A stretch of 31,725 nucleotides of DNA, taken from assembly GCA_050486545.1 (NCBI GenBank), contig JBJHDM010000038.1, positions 1-31,725 on the forward strand, read 5' to 3'. Made by a program: the position numbers and the translations under genes. Positions 16,320 through 25,936 of this stretch are shown in pieces (position 1 is the stretch's first letter; the number at the start of each line of letters is the position of its first letter). This DNA is from DAOMNN01 sp050486545 (GTDB taxonomy: Bacteria; Pseudomonadota; Gammaproteobacteria; Burkholderiales; Rhodocyclaceae). Below the pieces are notes generated by a model, which saw nothing but the letters and a program-made list of their open reading frames with translations, searched no databases and was not told where the DNA came from.

Positions 16320-16325
16320 TAGAAT
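16320..16325 (+). promoter_or_regulatory. Possible -10 box for yheS
   Basis: TAGAAT (5 of 6 to consensus) lies 28 bases before the yheS GTG in the divergent intergenic gap. No -35 match is seen at 16-18 bases. Confidence 0.35.
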
Positions 16326-16352
16326 AACGCTTTTGACCCTCGAATCGCACCC

Positions 16353-18287
<1,935 letters not shown>

Positions 18288-18319
18288 CCGCATTCGATCG
18301 ACCCGACCGGAGGCCTAGC

Positions 18320-19561
18320 GTGGAAGAAGACCTGAAAGCGCCGGATCTTGCCGCCCTGCAGGCGGCGCGGCGCCGCATCGGGGATGCGATCGTACGCACC
18401 CCCCAGACCCAAAGCGAATCGCTGTCGCGCGAGGTGGGGCGGCCGCTGTATCTCAAGCTTGAGAATCTGCAACGCACCGGATCGTTCAAGCTGCGTGGGG
18501 CGGCAAACCGGATCGCTTGCCTGCTGGCCGAAGGGGCGCGTCCGGCCGGGGTGGTCGCGGCTTCGGCGGGCAACCACGCACAAGGCGTCGCCTATGCCGC
18601 ACGCCGGGCAGGACTGCCGGCCACCGTCGTGATGCCCGGGGATGCGCCGCTGACCAAGATCGAATCGTGTCGCGCACTCGGCGCCGAGGTCCGTCTCATC
18701 GCCGGAACGCTCGAGCAGGCCACCGAAGAGGCCAAGCGGATCGCTGCCGACAACGGGCTGGTCTTTCTTCACCCCTACGACGATCCCGACGTGATCGCCG
18801 GGCAGGCGAGTTGCGGATTCGAGATGCTCGAGGATCAGGCCGACCTGACCGTGGCGGTCGTGCCGTTGGGTGGGGGAGGACTGCTCTCCGGCGTGGCGCT
18901 CGCGTTGAAGCTGCAGAATCCGGCGATCCGGATCGTCGGCGTGCAGGCCGATGCGGTAGCGCCCTGGCGCCATTTCCTGCGTGACGGCTTGCTCGAGGAA
19001 CTCGCCGACGCACCGCATACGATCGCCGACGGCATCAAGGTCAAGCGGCCCGGCAGGCTGACGCGACGGATCGTCGCGGAGTGGGTCGACGAGATCGTCA
19101 CCGTCGATGACAACGCGATTGCCGAGGCGATCGTCGCGCTGCTCGAGCGTACCCACACGATCGGCGAGGGGGCGGGGGTGGTCGGGCTCGCCGCGCTCCT
19201 GCAGAAACGCGTGCGCCTGCAAGCGGACGACCGGGTGGGCTGTGTGATCTCCGGCGGCAACGTGGACATGACCGTGGTCGGTCGCTCGATCGACTACGGG
19301 CTGGCGTCGAGCGGCCGCCTCATGAGCGTGAGCGTGACGATCGCCGATGCGCCCGGCCGCCTGGTGGCCCTGCTCGGAACGGTCGCCGCGCTGGGCATCA
19401 ACGTGCGCCATGTCGAGCATCGGCGCGGAGAACTCCATGTTCCGGTCGGCATGACCGAGGTCATTCTGCAGATGGAGACCCGGGATTTCGACCACCAGCG
19501 CGAACTGCTCGACCATCTCGCCGAGAAAGGCCTGCCGGTGCGCAATCTGCTGTGGCTGTGA
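18320..19561 (+). CDS. ilvA: Threonine ammonia-lyase with C-terminal ACT-like domain
   Basis: This PLP enzyme deaminates L-threonine to 2-oxobutanoate, the entry to isoleucine synthesis, and may also act on serine. The 413-residue protein has the Schiff-base lysine K58 in RTGSFKLRGA, the substrate loop ASAGNHAQGVA near 91, the phosphate-binding loop PLGGGGLLSG near 187 and VISGGNVD near 308. A single ACT-like domain fills about 330-413 (TIADAPGRLVALLGTVAALG), as in the short TdcB/IlvA type with one regulatory domain rather than E. coli IlvA with two; allosteric control by isoleucine or valine is therefore possible but not assured. The GTG at 18320 is preceded by GGAGG (18309-18313). It is followed by thrH and purU. 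Confidence 0.93.
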   Translation: MEEDLKAPDLAALQAARRRIGDAIVRTPQTQSESLSREVGRPLYLKLENLQRTGSFKLRGAANRIACLLAEGARPAGVVAASAGNHAQGVAYAARRAGLPATVVMPGDAPLTKIESCRALGAEVRLIAGTLEQATEEAKRIAADNGLVFLHPYDDPDVIAGQASCGFEMLEDQADLTVAVVPLGGGGLLSGVALALKLQNPAIRIVGVQADAVAPWRHFLRDGLLEELADAPHTIADGIKVKRPGRLTRRIVAEWVDEIVTVDDNAIAEAIVALLERTHTIGEGAGVVGLAALLQKRVRLQADDRVGCVISGGNVDMTVVGRSIDYGLASSGRLMSVSVTIADAPGRLVALLGTVAALGINVRHVEHRRGELHVPVGMTEVILQMETRDFDHQRELLDHLAEKGLPVRNLLWL

Positions 19562-19584
19562 GCGCCGTCCCGACCACCGGTCGA

Positions 19585-19593
19585 TGGTAGAAT
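19585..19593 (+). promoter_or_regulatory. Extended -10 promoter for thrH-purU
   Basis: TGGTAGAAT combines the extended TGn element with a -10 box matching 5 of 6 consensus bases. It lies 36 bases before the thrH GTG. Extended -10 promoters can work without a clear -35, and none is visible here. Confidence 0.45.
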
Positions 19594-19629
19594 TCGGGGC
19601 CGTTTTTCCATCCACTGCAAAGGCCCGTC

Positions 19630-20238
19630 GTGCAAATCGTCTGTCTCGACCTCGAAGGCGTTCTGGTCCCGGAAATCTGGATCGAATTCGCCGAGCGTAC
19701 CGGCATCCCCGAACTGCGTCGCACGACCCGGGACGAGCCCGACTACGACGTGCTGATGAAGTACCGGCTCGACCTCCTCGCGCGGCACGAGCTGGGCCTG
19801 CCCAGCATACAGTCGGTCATCGCCGACATGGGGCCGATGGCGGGTGCCCGCGAGTTTCTCGACGATTTGCGCGAACGCTACCAGGTCGTGATCCTGTCCG
19901 ACACCTTCTACGAGTTCGCGCATCCGCTGATGCGCCAGCTCGGCTGGCCGACGCTGTTCTGTCACAGCCTCGAGGCCGACGAGCGCGGCTTCCTGATCGA
20001 CTACCATCTGCGCATGCCGGACCAGAAGCGCGAGGCCGTGAAACGCTTCAAGGAACTCAATTTCCGCGTCGTCGCCGCGGGCGATTCCTACAACGACACG
20101 GCGATGCTCGGCGAGGCCCACGGCGGCATCCTGTTCCATCCACCCGAGAACGTCGTGCGAGAGTTTCCGCATTTCCCCGTCACGCGCAGCTACGACGAGC
20201 TGCGCAGCGAGATCGACCGGGCTTTCGCCCGCGCCTGA
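19630..20238 (+). CDS. thrH: Phosphoserine phosphatase / homoserine phosphotransferase ThrH
   Basis: This haloacid-dehalogenase-fold enzyme of 202 residues dephosphorylates phosphoserine and, in the characterised Pseudomonas aeruginosa ThrH, can pass the phosphate to homoserine. Motif I is CLDLEGVLVPE with nucleophile D7 and E9 in place of the usual second Asp, a hallmark of ThrH. Motif II is VILSDTFYEF and motif IV is AAGDSYNDTAML. The start is GTG 19630, as MQIVCLDLEG is the family N-terminus; in-frame starts further upstream are not needed. It lies between ilvA and purU, linking serine and threonine synthesis to threonine breakdown and one-carbon release. The stop is two bases from the purU ATG. 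Confidence 0.93.
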   Translation: MQIVCLDLEGVLVPEIWIEFAERTGIPELRRTTRDEPDYDVLMKYRLDLLARHELGLPSIQSVIADMGPMAGAREFLDDLRERYQVVILSDTFYEFAHPLMRQLGWPTLFCHSLEADERGFLIDYHLRMPDQKREAVKRFKELNFRVVAAGDSYNDTAMLGEAHGGILFHPPENVVREFPHFPVTRSYDELRSEIDRAFARA

Positions 20239-20240
20239 CG

Positions 20241-21116
20241 ATGGCCCGCGAGCGCTTCTACACCCTCTCCGCTTCGTGCCGCGACCGCGTCGGACTGGTG
20301 CATCGGGTCTCGGGCTTCATCGCCGAGCTCGGCGGCTGGATCCTGGAAACGTCGCTGCATGCCGAACCGCCCGACGAGGGTGAGTCGGCCGGTCGCTACT
20401 TCATGCGCATCGAGATCCGGGCCGATTCGGTGCCTTTCCATCTTTCGGAATTCCGCGAGCGTTTCCGTCCGCTGGCCGAAGAACTCGAGATGGAGTGGAA
20501 GATCACCGATTCGGCGGTGCGAAAGCGCGTCGTGATCCTGGTATCCCGTCAGGAGCACTGCCTGTACGACCTGCTCGCCCGCTGGCAGAGCCGGGAGCTG
20601 GACATCGAGATCCCGTGCGTCATTTCCAACCACGATACCTTCCGTGGGTTCGTGGAGTGGCACGGCATTCCGTTCCATCATGTCCCGGTCGCGGCGGACA
20701 ACAAGCCGGCGGCCTTTGCCGAAGTCGGGCGTCTGTTCGAGGAAGTGCGCGGCGACGTGATGGTGCTCGCGCGCTACATGCAGATCCTCGGCCCCGAGCT
20801 GTGCGAAGCCTATCCGGGACGCATCCTCAACATCCACCACAGCTTCCTGCCCAGCTTCGTCGGCGCGAGGCCCTACCATCAGGCGTGGTCCAAGGGTGTG
20901 AAACTGATCGGTGCGACCTGTCACTACGTGACGGCCGAACTGGACCAGGGGCCGATCATCGAGCAGGACGTGATCCGCATCGACCATTCGGATACGGTCG
21001 AGGACATGGTGCGCTACGGAAAGGACGTGGAAAAGACCGTGCTTGCGCGGGGGTTGCGCTACCACCTCGAAGACCGCGTCCTGGTCCACCGCAACAAGAC
21101 CATCGTCTTCCGCTGA
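20241..21116 (+). CDS. purU: Formyltetrahydrofolate deformylase
   Basis: PurU hydrolyses 10-formyltetrahydrofolate to formate and tetrahydrofolate, balancing the one-carbon pool and supplying formate. The 291-residue protein has an N-terminal ACT domain (about 1-85, starting YTLSASCRDRVGLVHRVSGF) that in E. coli senses methionine and glycine, and a formyl-transferase-type catalytic domain. Catalytic residues are visible in NIHHSFLPSFVGARPYHQA (Asn and His) and in VTAELDQGPIIEQD (Asp). Length is slightly above E. coli PurU (280). The ATG at 20241 lies two bases after thrH, so the two genes are surely co-transcribed. It faces the SulP gene, with 34 bases between the stops. Confidence 0.95.
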   Translation: MARERFYTLSASCRDRVGLVHRVSGFIAELGGWILETSLHAEPPDEGESAGRYFMRIEIRADSVPFHLSEFRERFRPLAEELEMEWKITDSAVRKRVVILVSRQEHCLYDLLARWQSRELDIEIPCVISNHDTFRGFVEWHGIPFHHVPVAADNKPAAFAEVGRLFEEVRGDVMVLARYMQILGPELCEAYPGRILNIHHSFLPSFVGARPYHQAWSKGVKLIGATCHYVTAELDQGPIIEQDVIRIDHSDTVEDMVRYGKDVEKTVLARGLRYHLEDRVLVHRNKTIVFR

Positions 21117-21150
21117 ACCCGTCGGTTTCTTCGGGGCCGGCCGCCATCGC

Positions 21151-22881
21151 TCAGGCCGATGCCGATTGTGGACGTTTCAGCGGGCAGAACACGCCGTCGG
21201 CCTCGTCCACCTCCAGCCATTCGTAGATCGCGTCGATCGCCATTTCCTCGGTCGCGTGGATCGCATCCGCGCCGATCGCTTCGTACAGGTTGGTCCTGCG
21301 CATCACTTCCAGGACCTGCCGCTTCAGTCCACTGAACACCAGGGTCACGCCGGCATCCTTGAGACGGCGCACGAGATGATGGAGGACTTCCTCGCCGGAA
21401 GCGTCGAGTTCGTTGATGCCGTCGCCGACGACGAGCACGAACTTTGCGGTGGGCTGGCGCGCCACCGCGGTGAGGATCGCGTCCTCGAAATAGGACACGT
21501 TGGCGAAATAGAGGCGGCCGTCAAAGCGGACCGCGATGATGCGCGGGTCGGTGGGCAGGTCGGGATGCACCTCGAGGTCGCGCAGCGTCCCGTCTTCAAA
21601 GCGGCCGAGAAGGGCCACCCGCGGACGCATCGTGCGGTACAGGTAAAGGAGGATCGCCAGTCCGGCACCGACCAGGATCCCCTTGTCCAGATGTGGCGCA
21701 AACCCCAGCGTCGCGAAGAAGGTGACGACCGCCGCCACGCCATCGTGCGGGTTGGCCTGCCAGGCATGCTTGATCGCCTTGAAGTTGATGAGTCCGACCA
21801 CCGCCATCATGATTACCGCGGCGAGCACGGCGCTCGGCAGGTGGTACAGCAGCGGGGTCAGCAGCAGCAGGGTGAGCAGGACGGCCAGTCCTGTGATGAC
21901 GGCCGATAGTCCGGTACGCCCACCCGCATCGAGGTTCACGGCCGAACGCGAGAACGAGCCGCTCACCGGGTAAGACTGGCTGAAGCTGCCGACGATGTTG
22001 GCCAGGCCCTGTCCGATCAGCTCCTGGTTCGGGTCGATGCGATCCTTGGTCCTTGCCGCCATCGCCTTGGCGATGGAGATCGCCTCCATGAAACCGACCA
22101 GGGCGATGATGACCGCGCTGGTCACGAGCGTGCTCGCCATCCCGAGATCGAGCATTGGCATCGACAGGGCCGGCAATCCGGCCGGGATCGCGCCGACCAC
22201 GTCCCCCCCCCGGTCTGCAAAGCCGATCACGACGCTCACGAGCGTCGCCACCACGACCGCCACCAGTACGCCGGGCAATTTCGGGTGGCGTCGGCGCAGA
22301 TAAACCATGATCCCGATCGCGCCCAAGCCCATTGCGACGGTAGGCAGATGTGATTCTGGAAGCCTCGAGAGTACCCCGGCGATCTCGTGAAGAAAGCTCT
22401 CCGCCGGAAGCCTGGGCACGCCGAACAGCTTGTTGAGCTGGGAGAAACCGATGATGAGCGCCGCGGCGTTGGTGAAGCCGACGATGACCGGATGGGACAG
22501 GAAGTTGACGATCACGCCGAGACGCAGCATCCCGAGTGCGAGCTGGAAGACGCCCACGAGCAGCGCGAGCAGGATCGCCAGGGCGATGAACTCCTCGCTG
22601 CGCAGTTCGGCGAGTGGCATCAGGGCCGATGCGGTCAGTAGCGAGACCACGGCGACCGGGCCGGTGGCGAGCTGCTTTGACGACCCCCACAAGGCCGCTA
22701 CGATTCCGGGCAGGAAGGCGGCGTAGAGCCCGTAATAGGGCGGCAGCCCGGCCAGTTGCGCGTAGGCCATCGATTGCGGCACGAGCACCAGCGCCACGGT
22801 GATGCCGGCGACCAGGTCGGCACGCAACTGGTCCCGTGTAAAGGGGAGCCAGCTCAGGAAGGGCAGCAGTCTGTAGAGCAT
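21151..22881 (-). CDS. SulP-family anion transporter with STAS domain
   Basis: The 576-residue inner-membrane protein has the SulP membrane core (about residues 1-420, 10-14 segments) and a cytoplasmic C-terminal STAS domain (about 440-550). Signature stretches are VAGITVALVLVPQSMAYAQL near residue 28, GLPPYYGLYAAFLPGIVAAL, LATGPVAVVSLLTASAL and SFSQSYPVSGSFSRSAVN. The STAS domain keeps the ELDASGEEVL loop with its conserved serine. SulP proteins carry sulfate, bicarbonate or dicarboxylates, and the substrate cannot be assigned from the sequence; a BicA-like sodium:bicarbonate symporter is one possibility. The coding strand contains a run of eight G (22203-22210). It begins 57 bases downstream of xthA on the same strand. 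Confidence 0.93.
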   Translation of the reverse strand: MLYRLLPFLSWLPFTRDQLRADLVAGITVALVLVPQSMAYAQLAGLPPYYGLYAAFLPGIVAALWGSSKQLATGPVAVVSLLTASALMPLAELRSEEFIALAILLALLVGVFQLALGMLRLGVIVNFLSHPVIVGFTNAAALIIGFSQLNKLFGVPRLPAESFLHEIAGVLSRLPESHLPTVAMGLGAIGIMVYLRRRHPKLPGVLVAVVVATLVSVVIGFADRGGDVVGAIPAGLPALSMPMLDLGMASTLVTSAVIIALVGFMEAISIAKAMAARTKDRIDPNQELIGQGLANIVGSFSQSYPVSGSFSRSAVNLDAGGRTGLSAVITGLAVLLTLLLLTPLLYHLPSAVLAAVIMMAVVGLINFKAIKHAWQANPHDGVAAVVTFFATLGFAPHLDKGILVGAGLAILLYLYRTMRPRVALLGRFEDGTLRDLEVHPDLPTDPRIIAVRFDGRLYFANVSYFEDAILTAVARQPTAKFVLVVGDGINELDASGEEVLHHLVRRLKDAGVTLVFSGLKRQVLEVMRRTNLYEAIGADAIHATEEMAIDAIYEWLEVDEADGVFCPLKRPQSASA

Positions 22882-22938
22882 TGTGGTCCTTCGTGCAGGT
22901 GGGAGGCCGTGAGGATGGACGCTGCGTGGCGTGTGGGC

Positions 22939-23721
22939 TCACTCGTCCCGGGCATAATCGATCGTCAGCGGTGCGTGATCGCTGAAGCGTTCGTCCTTGT
23001 AGATGGCGGCGCTGCGCGCGCATTCGGCCAGGGGCGGCGTGGCGAACTGATAGTCGAGGCGCCAGCCGACGTTCTTCGCCCAGGCCTGGCCGCGGTTGGA
23101 CCACCAGGTGTAGGCCTCGCCGGTGGCGTCCGGATGCAGGTGCCGGTAGACGTCGATCCAGCCCAGTTCGTCGATGACGCGGGTGAGCCAGGCGCGCTCT
23201 TCGGGCAGGAAGCCGGAATTCTTCTGGTTGGATTGCCAGTTCCTGAGGTCGATTTCCTTGTGGGCGATGTTCCAGTCCCCGCACAGGATAACGTCGCGGC
23301 CGCTTCGGGCCAGGGCGTCGAGGTGGGCGAAGAAATGGTCCATGAAGCGGTATTTCGCCTCCTGGCGGACCTCACCGCTCGAGCCCGACGGGATGTAGAC
23401 AGAAATGACCGAAAGCGACCCGAGAACCACCTCCACATAGCGCCCCTCGGCGTCGAATTCCGGCACGCCGAGCCCTTCGACGACCTGATCGGGCTGCCTG
23501 CGGCAATAGATCCCCACGCCGCTGTATCCCTTCTTCTCCGCGTAGTGAAAATACCCGTAGTAGCCGGCCGGATTGAGCATCTCCGTCGTCATGTCGGCAG
23601 GCTGCGCCTTGAGTTCCTGCAGGCATACGAAGTCGGCATCCTGCCGTGCGAGCCAGGGAAAGAAACCCTTCCGAGCGGCCGAGCGAATGCCATTGAGGTT
23701 GGCGGTGATGACGCGTAACAT
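22939..23721 (-). CDS. xthA: Exodeoxyribonuclease III
   Basis: This is the exonuclease III/AP endonuclease of base-excision repair. The 260-residue protein begins MLRVITANLNGIRSAARKGF with the metal-site residues N8 and E36 (VCLQELKAQ), then GYSGVGIYCRR, the catalytic CGDWNIAHKEIDL with Asp and Asn, and the terminal FSDHAPLTID with the active-site Asp-His pair. This is the complete set for the EEP family, and the length is normal. The start is fixed by this conserved N-terminus, although the frame stays open further upstream. It is divergent from pyrE, with only 30 bases between the starts, so the two promoters must overlap each other or the genes. Confidence 0.95.
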   Translation of the reverse strand: MLRVITANLNGIRSAARKGFFPWLARQDADFVCLQELKAQPADMTTEMLNPAGYYGYFHYAEKKGYSGVGIYCRRQPDQVVEGLGVPEFDAEGRYVEVVLGSLSVISVYIPSGSSGEVRQEAKYRFMDHFFAHLDALARSGRDVILCGDWNIAHKEIDLRNWQSNQKNSGFLPEERAWLTRVIDELGWIDVYRHLHPDATGEAYTWWSNRGQAWAKNVGWRLDYQFATPPLAECARSAAIYKDERFSDHAPLTIDYARDE

Positions 23722-23751
23722 TCCCGGACAGTTTCCGCATGTTGGTCGAAC

Positions 23752-24399
23752 ATGGATTTTAGCCGCGATTTCATCGAGCTGGCCTGCCGCAAGGGCGTAT
23801 TGCGTTTCGGTTCCTTCATTACCAAGGCGGGGCGCGATTCGCCCTATTTCTTCAATGCGGGATTGTTCGACGACGGGGCCTCCTTCCGGGAACTGTGCGG
23901 ATACTACGCGCAGGCGATCCGTGCCTCGGGGATCGCGTTCGACATGTTGTTCGGACCGGCCTACAAGGGGATCCCGCTGGTGGCGGGGGTGGCGATCCGG
24001 CTTGCGGAGCAGGGCGCCAACCTGCCCTTCAGTTTCAACCGCAAGGAAGCCAAGGATCATGGCGAGGGTGGCACCCTGATCGGGGCGCCGCTTGCCGGTG
24101 GCGTGCTCATTCTGGACGACGTCATTTCCGCGGGAACCTCGGTGCGCGAATCGGTCGAAATCATACGGGCGGCTGGCGCGAGGCCGGCCGGGGTGGTGAT
24201 CGCGCTCGACCGCATGGAGCGCGGCGAGTCGGCATTGTCGGCCGTGCAGGAAGTGCGGGAGACGTACGGCATTCCCGTGGTCGCGGTGGCGTCGCTCGAC
24301 GACCTCATCGCGTATCTCGCCGACAGTGCGGAACTGACGGCCAATCTCGATGCCGTGCTGGCATATCGGACGACTTATGGCGTATCTGCGACTGGCTAG
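23752..24399 (+). CDS. pyrE: Orotate phosphoribosyltransferase
   Basis: PyrE joins orotate and PRPP to form orotidine 5'-phosphate in pyrimidine synthesis. The 215-residue protein is of normal length. It shows the N-terminal FGSFITKAGRDSPYFFNAGLF, the FGPAYKGIPLVAG loop, the flexible catalytic loop with FNRKEAKDHGEGG, and the PRPP-binding VLILDDVISAGTSVRE. The start at ATG 23752 fits the family. The 3' end overlaps the next gene by 23 bases in another frame. Divergent pairing with xthA is common in proteobacteria. Confidence 0.96.
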   Translation: MDFSRDFIELACRKGVLRFGSFITKAGRDSPYFFNAGLFDDGASFRELCGYYAQAIRASGIAFDMLFGPAYKGIPLVAGVAIRLAEQGANLPFSFNRKEAKDHGEGGTLIGAPLAGGVLILDDVISAGTSVRESVEIIRAAGARPAGVVIALDRMERGESALSAVQEVRETYGIPVVAVASLDDLIAYLADSAELTANLDAVLAYRTTYGVSATG

Positions 24400-25012
24400 T
24401 CTCTGTTTGGTCCTGCTGTTGGGTGCCACCGATGCGATGGCGCAGGCACGCGAACGCAATATCTACTGCTGCGACAACGATCAGGGCAACCCGGTGTGCG
24501 GCGACGTGCTGCCCGCGGCCTGTTATGGGCAGGCATATCGGGTGATCTCGCCGCAGGGTACGGTCCGGCGCTTCGTTGCGGCACCGATGAGCGCGGAAGA
24601 GATTGCCCGGCGCGATGAAGAGGAGCGCCTGCGCAGGGAAGAGGAAGCGCGCGCGCTCGCGCAGCGCAGGCTGGATGAAGCGCTGCTGGAAACCTATACC
24701 GGGTTGGAGGAGATCGATCTGCGTGAAGAACGCGCCTTGGCGGACGTCGAACGCAGCGTCGAGGACATCCGCGAGCGCGAGATCGAACTCATCGAGCAGC
24801 GTGGGAGGCTGCGGCAGGAAGCCGAATTCTACGAAGGGCGCGATCTTCCGCACGAGATCGCCACCGGTCTGCGCCTGATCGAGGCCGAACTGCGTGCCTA
24901 TCGCAGCGTCCTCGAGGCCAAGGAGGCCGAGAAAGCGGCGATCCGGTCACGCTACGCGGCGGACAGGCGTCGGTATGCTGAGCTGCTCGCCGCTGGCATG
25001 AAGCGGCGCTAG
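24377..25012 (+). CDS. Exported Cys-rich / coiled-coil protein, function unknown
   Basis: The 211-residue protein has a signal peptide (MAYLRLASLCLVLLLGATDA, cleavage near residue 22). The mature N-terminus holds four cysteines at 31, 32, 41 and 49 in a short module (NIYCCDNDQGNPVCGDVLPA) reminiscent of DUF4124-type periplasmic domains. The rest (about 75-205) is a long charged helix rich in Glu, Arg and Ala, predicted coiled coil, with a break near residue 160. No enzyme motif is visible. The ATG at 24377 lies inside the end of pyrE (23-base overlap), so it is probably translated by coupling to pyrE; an earlier in-frame start at 24350 would spoil the signal peptide. The 56-base hairpin at 25025 follows 12 bases after the stop. 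Confidence 0.8.
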   Translation: MAYLRLASLCLVLLLGATDAMAQARERNIYCCDNDQGNPVCGDVLPAACYGQAYRVISPQGTVRRFVAAPMSAEEIARRDEEERLRREEEARALAQRRLDEALLETYTGLEEIDLREERALADVERSVEDIREREIELIEQRGRLRQEAEFYEGRDLPHEIATGLRLIEAELRAYRSVLEAKEAEKAAIRSRYAADRRRYAELLAAGMKRR

Positions 25013-25024
25013 ACGTACCGTACT

Positions 25025-25080
25025 GGGGTCAGGCCTAGCTTTGTAGCATCCGTTGATGCAACAAAGCTAGGCCTGACCCC
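25025..25080. repeat. 56-base REP-like hairpin, copy 1 (upstream of sirtuin gene)
   Basis: Bases 25025-25044 are the exact reverse complement of 25061-25080. Inside, an A-A mismatch is followed by five more pairs (GCATC with GATGC) and a CGTT loop, giving a nearly perfect 56-base hairpin that begins and ends GGGGTCAGG/CCTGACCCC. A second copy of the same length lies at 25867-25922. It stands between the coiled-coil gene and the sirtuin gene. The form fits REP palindromes mobilised by RAYT transposases, none of which is encoded here. Confidence 0.9.
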
Positions 25081-25096
25081 TCCCAGAAAGGGGAGG
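25079..25096 (+). promoter_or_regulatory. Small stem covering the sirtuin ribosome binding site
   Basis: CCTCCC (25079-25084) pairs with GGGAGG (25091-25096) across a six-base loop. GGGAGG is the ribosome binding site of the sirtuin gene, seven bases before its ATG. The first two bases of this stem are the last two of the 56-base hairpin, so the full forms of both structures cannot coexist. A role in translation control is inference. Confidence 0.35.
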
Positions 25097-25103
25097 TGGG
25101 GCG

Positions 25104-25880
25104 ATGACGCCCGGCGAGAGGCTCGACATGGCGGCCCAGGCGGTGAGGGCGGCGGAACGGATCCTGTTCATCACCGGTGCGGGGATCTCGGCGGACTCGG
25201 GGCTTCCGACCTATCGGGGCGTGGGCGGCCTGTATCACGAGCGCCTGACCGCCGACGGACTGACTATCGAAGAAGCGCTGTCGGGGCCGATGATGGCCGA
25301 ACAGCCTGCCATCTCCTGGAAATACATCGCCGAGATCGAGGCCAACTGCCGCGGCGCCCGACCCAACATCGCCCACCGCATCATTGCGGCCCTGGAGCGC
25401 GAGAGGCCCGGAGTTTTGGTGCTGACGCAGAACGTCGACGGGCTGCACCGCGAGGCCGGATCGAGCCATCTGATCGAGATCCATGGCACGGTCCATCGGC
25501 TGCGTTGCATGGAGTGTCCGCACTCGCGGCAGGTCCCCGACTATTCGGGGATGGCGATCCCGCCCCGTTGCCCGGTCTGCGAAGGCATCATGCGGCCCGA
25601 CGTGGTGCTGTTCGGCGAGATGTTGCCGGAGCGCGAAGTCGCCCGGCTCGAAGCGGTCCTGTCGCGCGGGACCGATCTGGTCGTATCGATCGGGACGACG
25701 AGCGTCTTTCCGTACATTGCCGGTCCGGTATGGTGGGCGCGCCAGGCGGGCGTGCCGACGATCGAAATCAATCCCGGGGATACCGAGGTCAGCCACCTCG
25801 TGTCCTGCCGTCTGCAGATGCGGGCCGCCGAGGCGCTGCCCGAGATCTGGCGGCGGCTGGGTGGTCGGGGTCAGGTCTAG
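25104..25880 (+). CDS. Sir2-family NAD-dependent protein deacylase
   Basis: The 258-residue sirtuin removes acyl groups from protein lysines using NAD+. Motifs are GAGISADSGLPTYRG (25-39), TQNVDGLHREAG (108-119), catalytic His127 in IHG, a Cys4 zinc site (Cys135, Cys138, Cys156, Cys159), RPDVVLFGE (164-172) and the distal IEINPGDTEVS. All catalytic parts are present. The Tyr-x-x-Arg pair typical of CobB desuccinylases is not evident in the WKYIAEIEA region, so deacetylation is the simplest guess. The ATG at 25104 has GGGAGG seven bases upstream. The last four residues (RGQV) and the TAG stop are read from the left arm of the second hairpin (25867-25922), so that element has fixed the C-terminus. 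Confidence 0.93.
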   Translation: MTPGERLDMAAQAVRAAERILFITGAGISADSGLPTYRGVGGLYHERLTADGLTIEEALSGPMMAEQPAISWKYIAEIEANCRGARPNIAHRIIAALERERPGVLVLTQNVDGLHREAGSSHLIEIHGTVHRLRCMECPHSRQVPDYSGMAIPPRCPVCEGIMRPDVVLFGEMLPEREVARLEAVLSRGTDLVVSIGTTSVFPYIAGPVWWARQAGVPTIEINPGDTEVSHLVSCRLQMRAAEALPEIWRRLGGRGQV

Positions 25881-25922
25881 CTTCGTAGCATCCACGGATG
25901 CTACGAAGCTAGACCTGACCCC
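25867..25922. repeat. 56-base REP-like hairpin, copy 2 (spans sirtuin stop codon)
   Basis: Bases 25867-25892 are the exact reverse complement of 25897-25922: a perfect 26-bp stem with a four-base loop (CACG). Compared with copy 1 at 25025-25080, two stem positions differ, and each is matched by a compensating change on the opposite arm. The element contains the sirtuin TAG (25878-25880) and ends 14 bases before the stop of the convergent oxidoreductase gene. It could act as a terminator for both, but no T-run follows on either side. Both copies are followed by TCCC. Confidence 0.92.
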
Positions 25923-25936
25923 TCCCTTTGCTCCCT

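Noticed and set aside
22203..22210. Run of eight C/G in the SulP gene as a possible phase-variation tract
   Set aside because: It encodes glycines in an ordinary loop far from the start, and runs of this length are expected in GC-rich coding DNA; strain data would be required.
25867..25930. Hairpin copy 2 as a canonical rho-independent terminator
   Set aside because: The stem is strong, but neither side is followed by a T-run; termination remains possible but is not shown by sequence.
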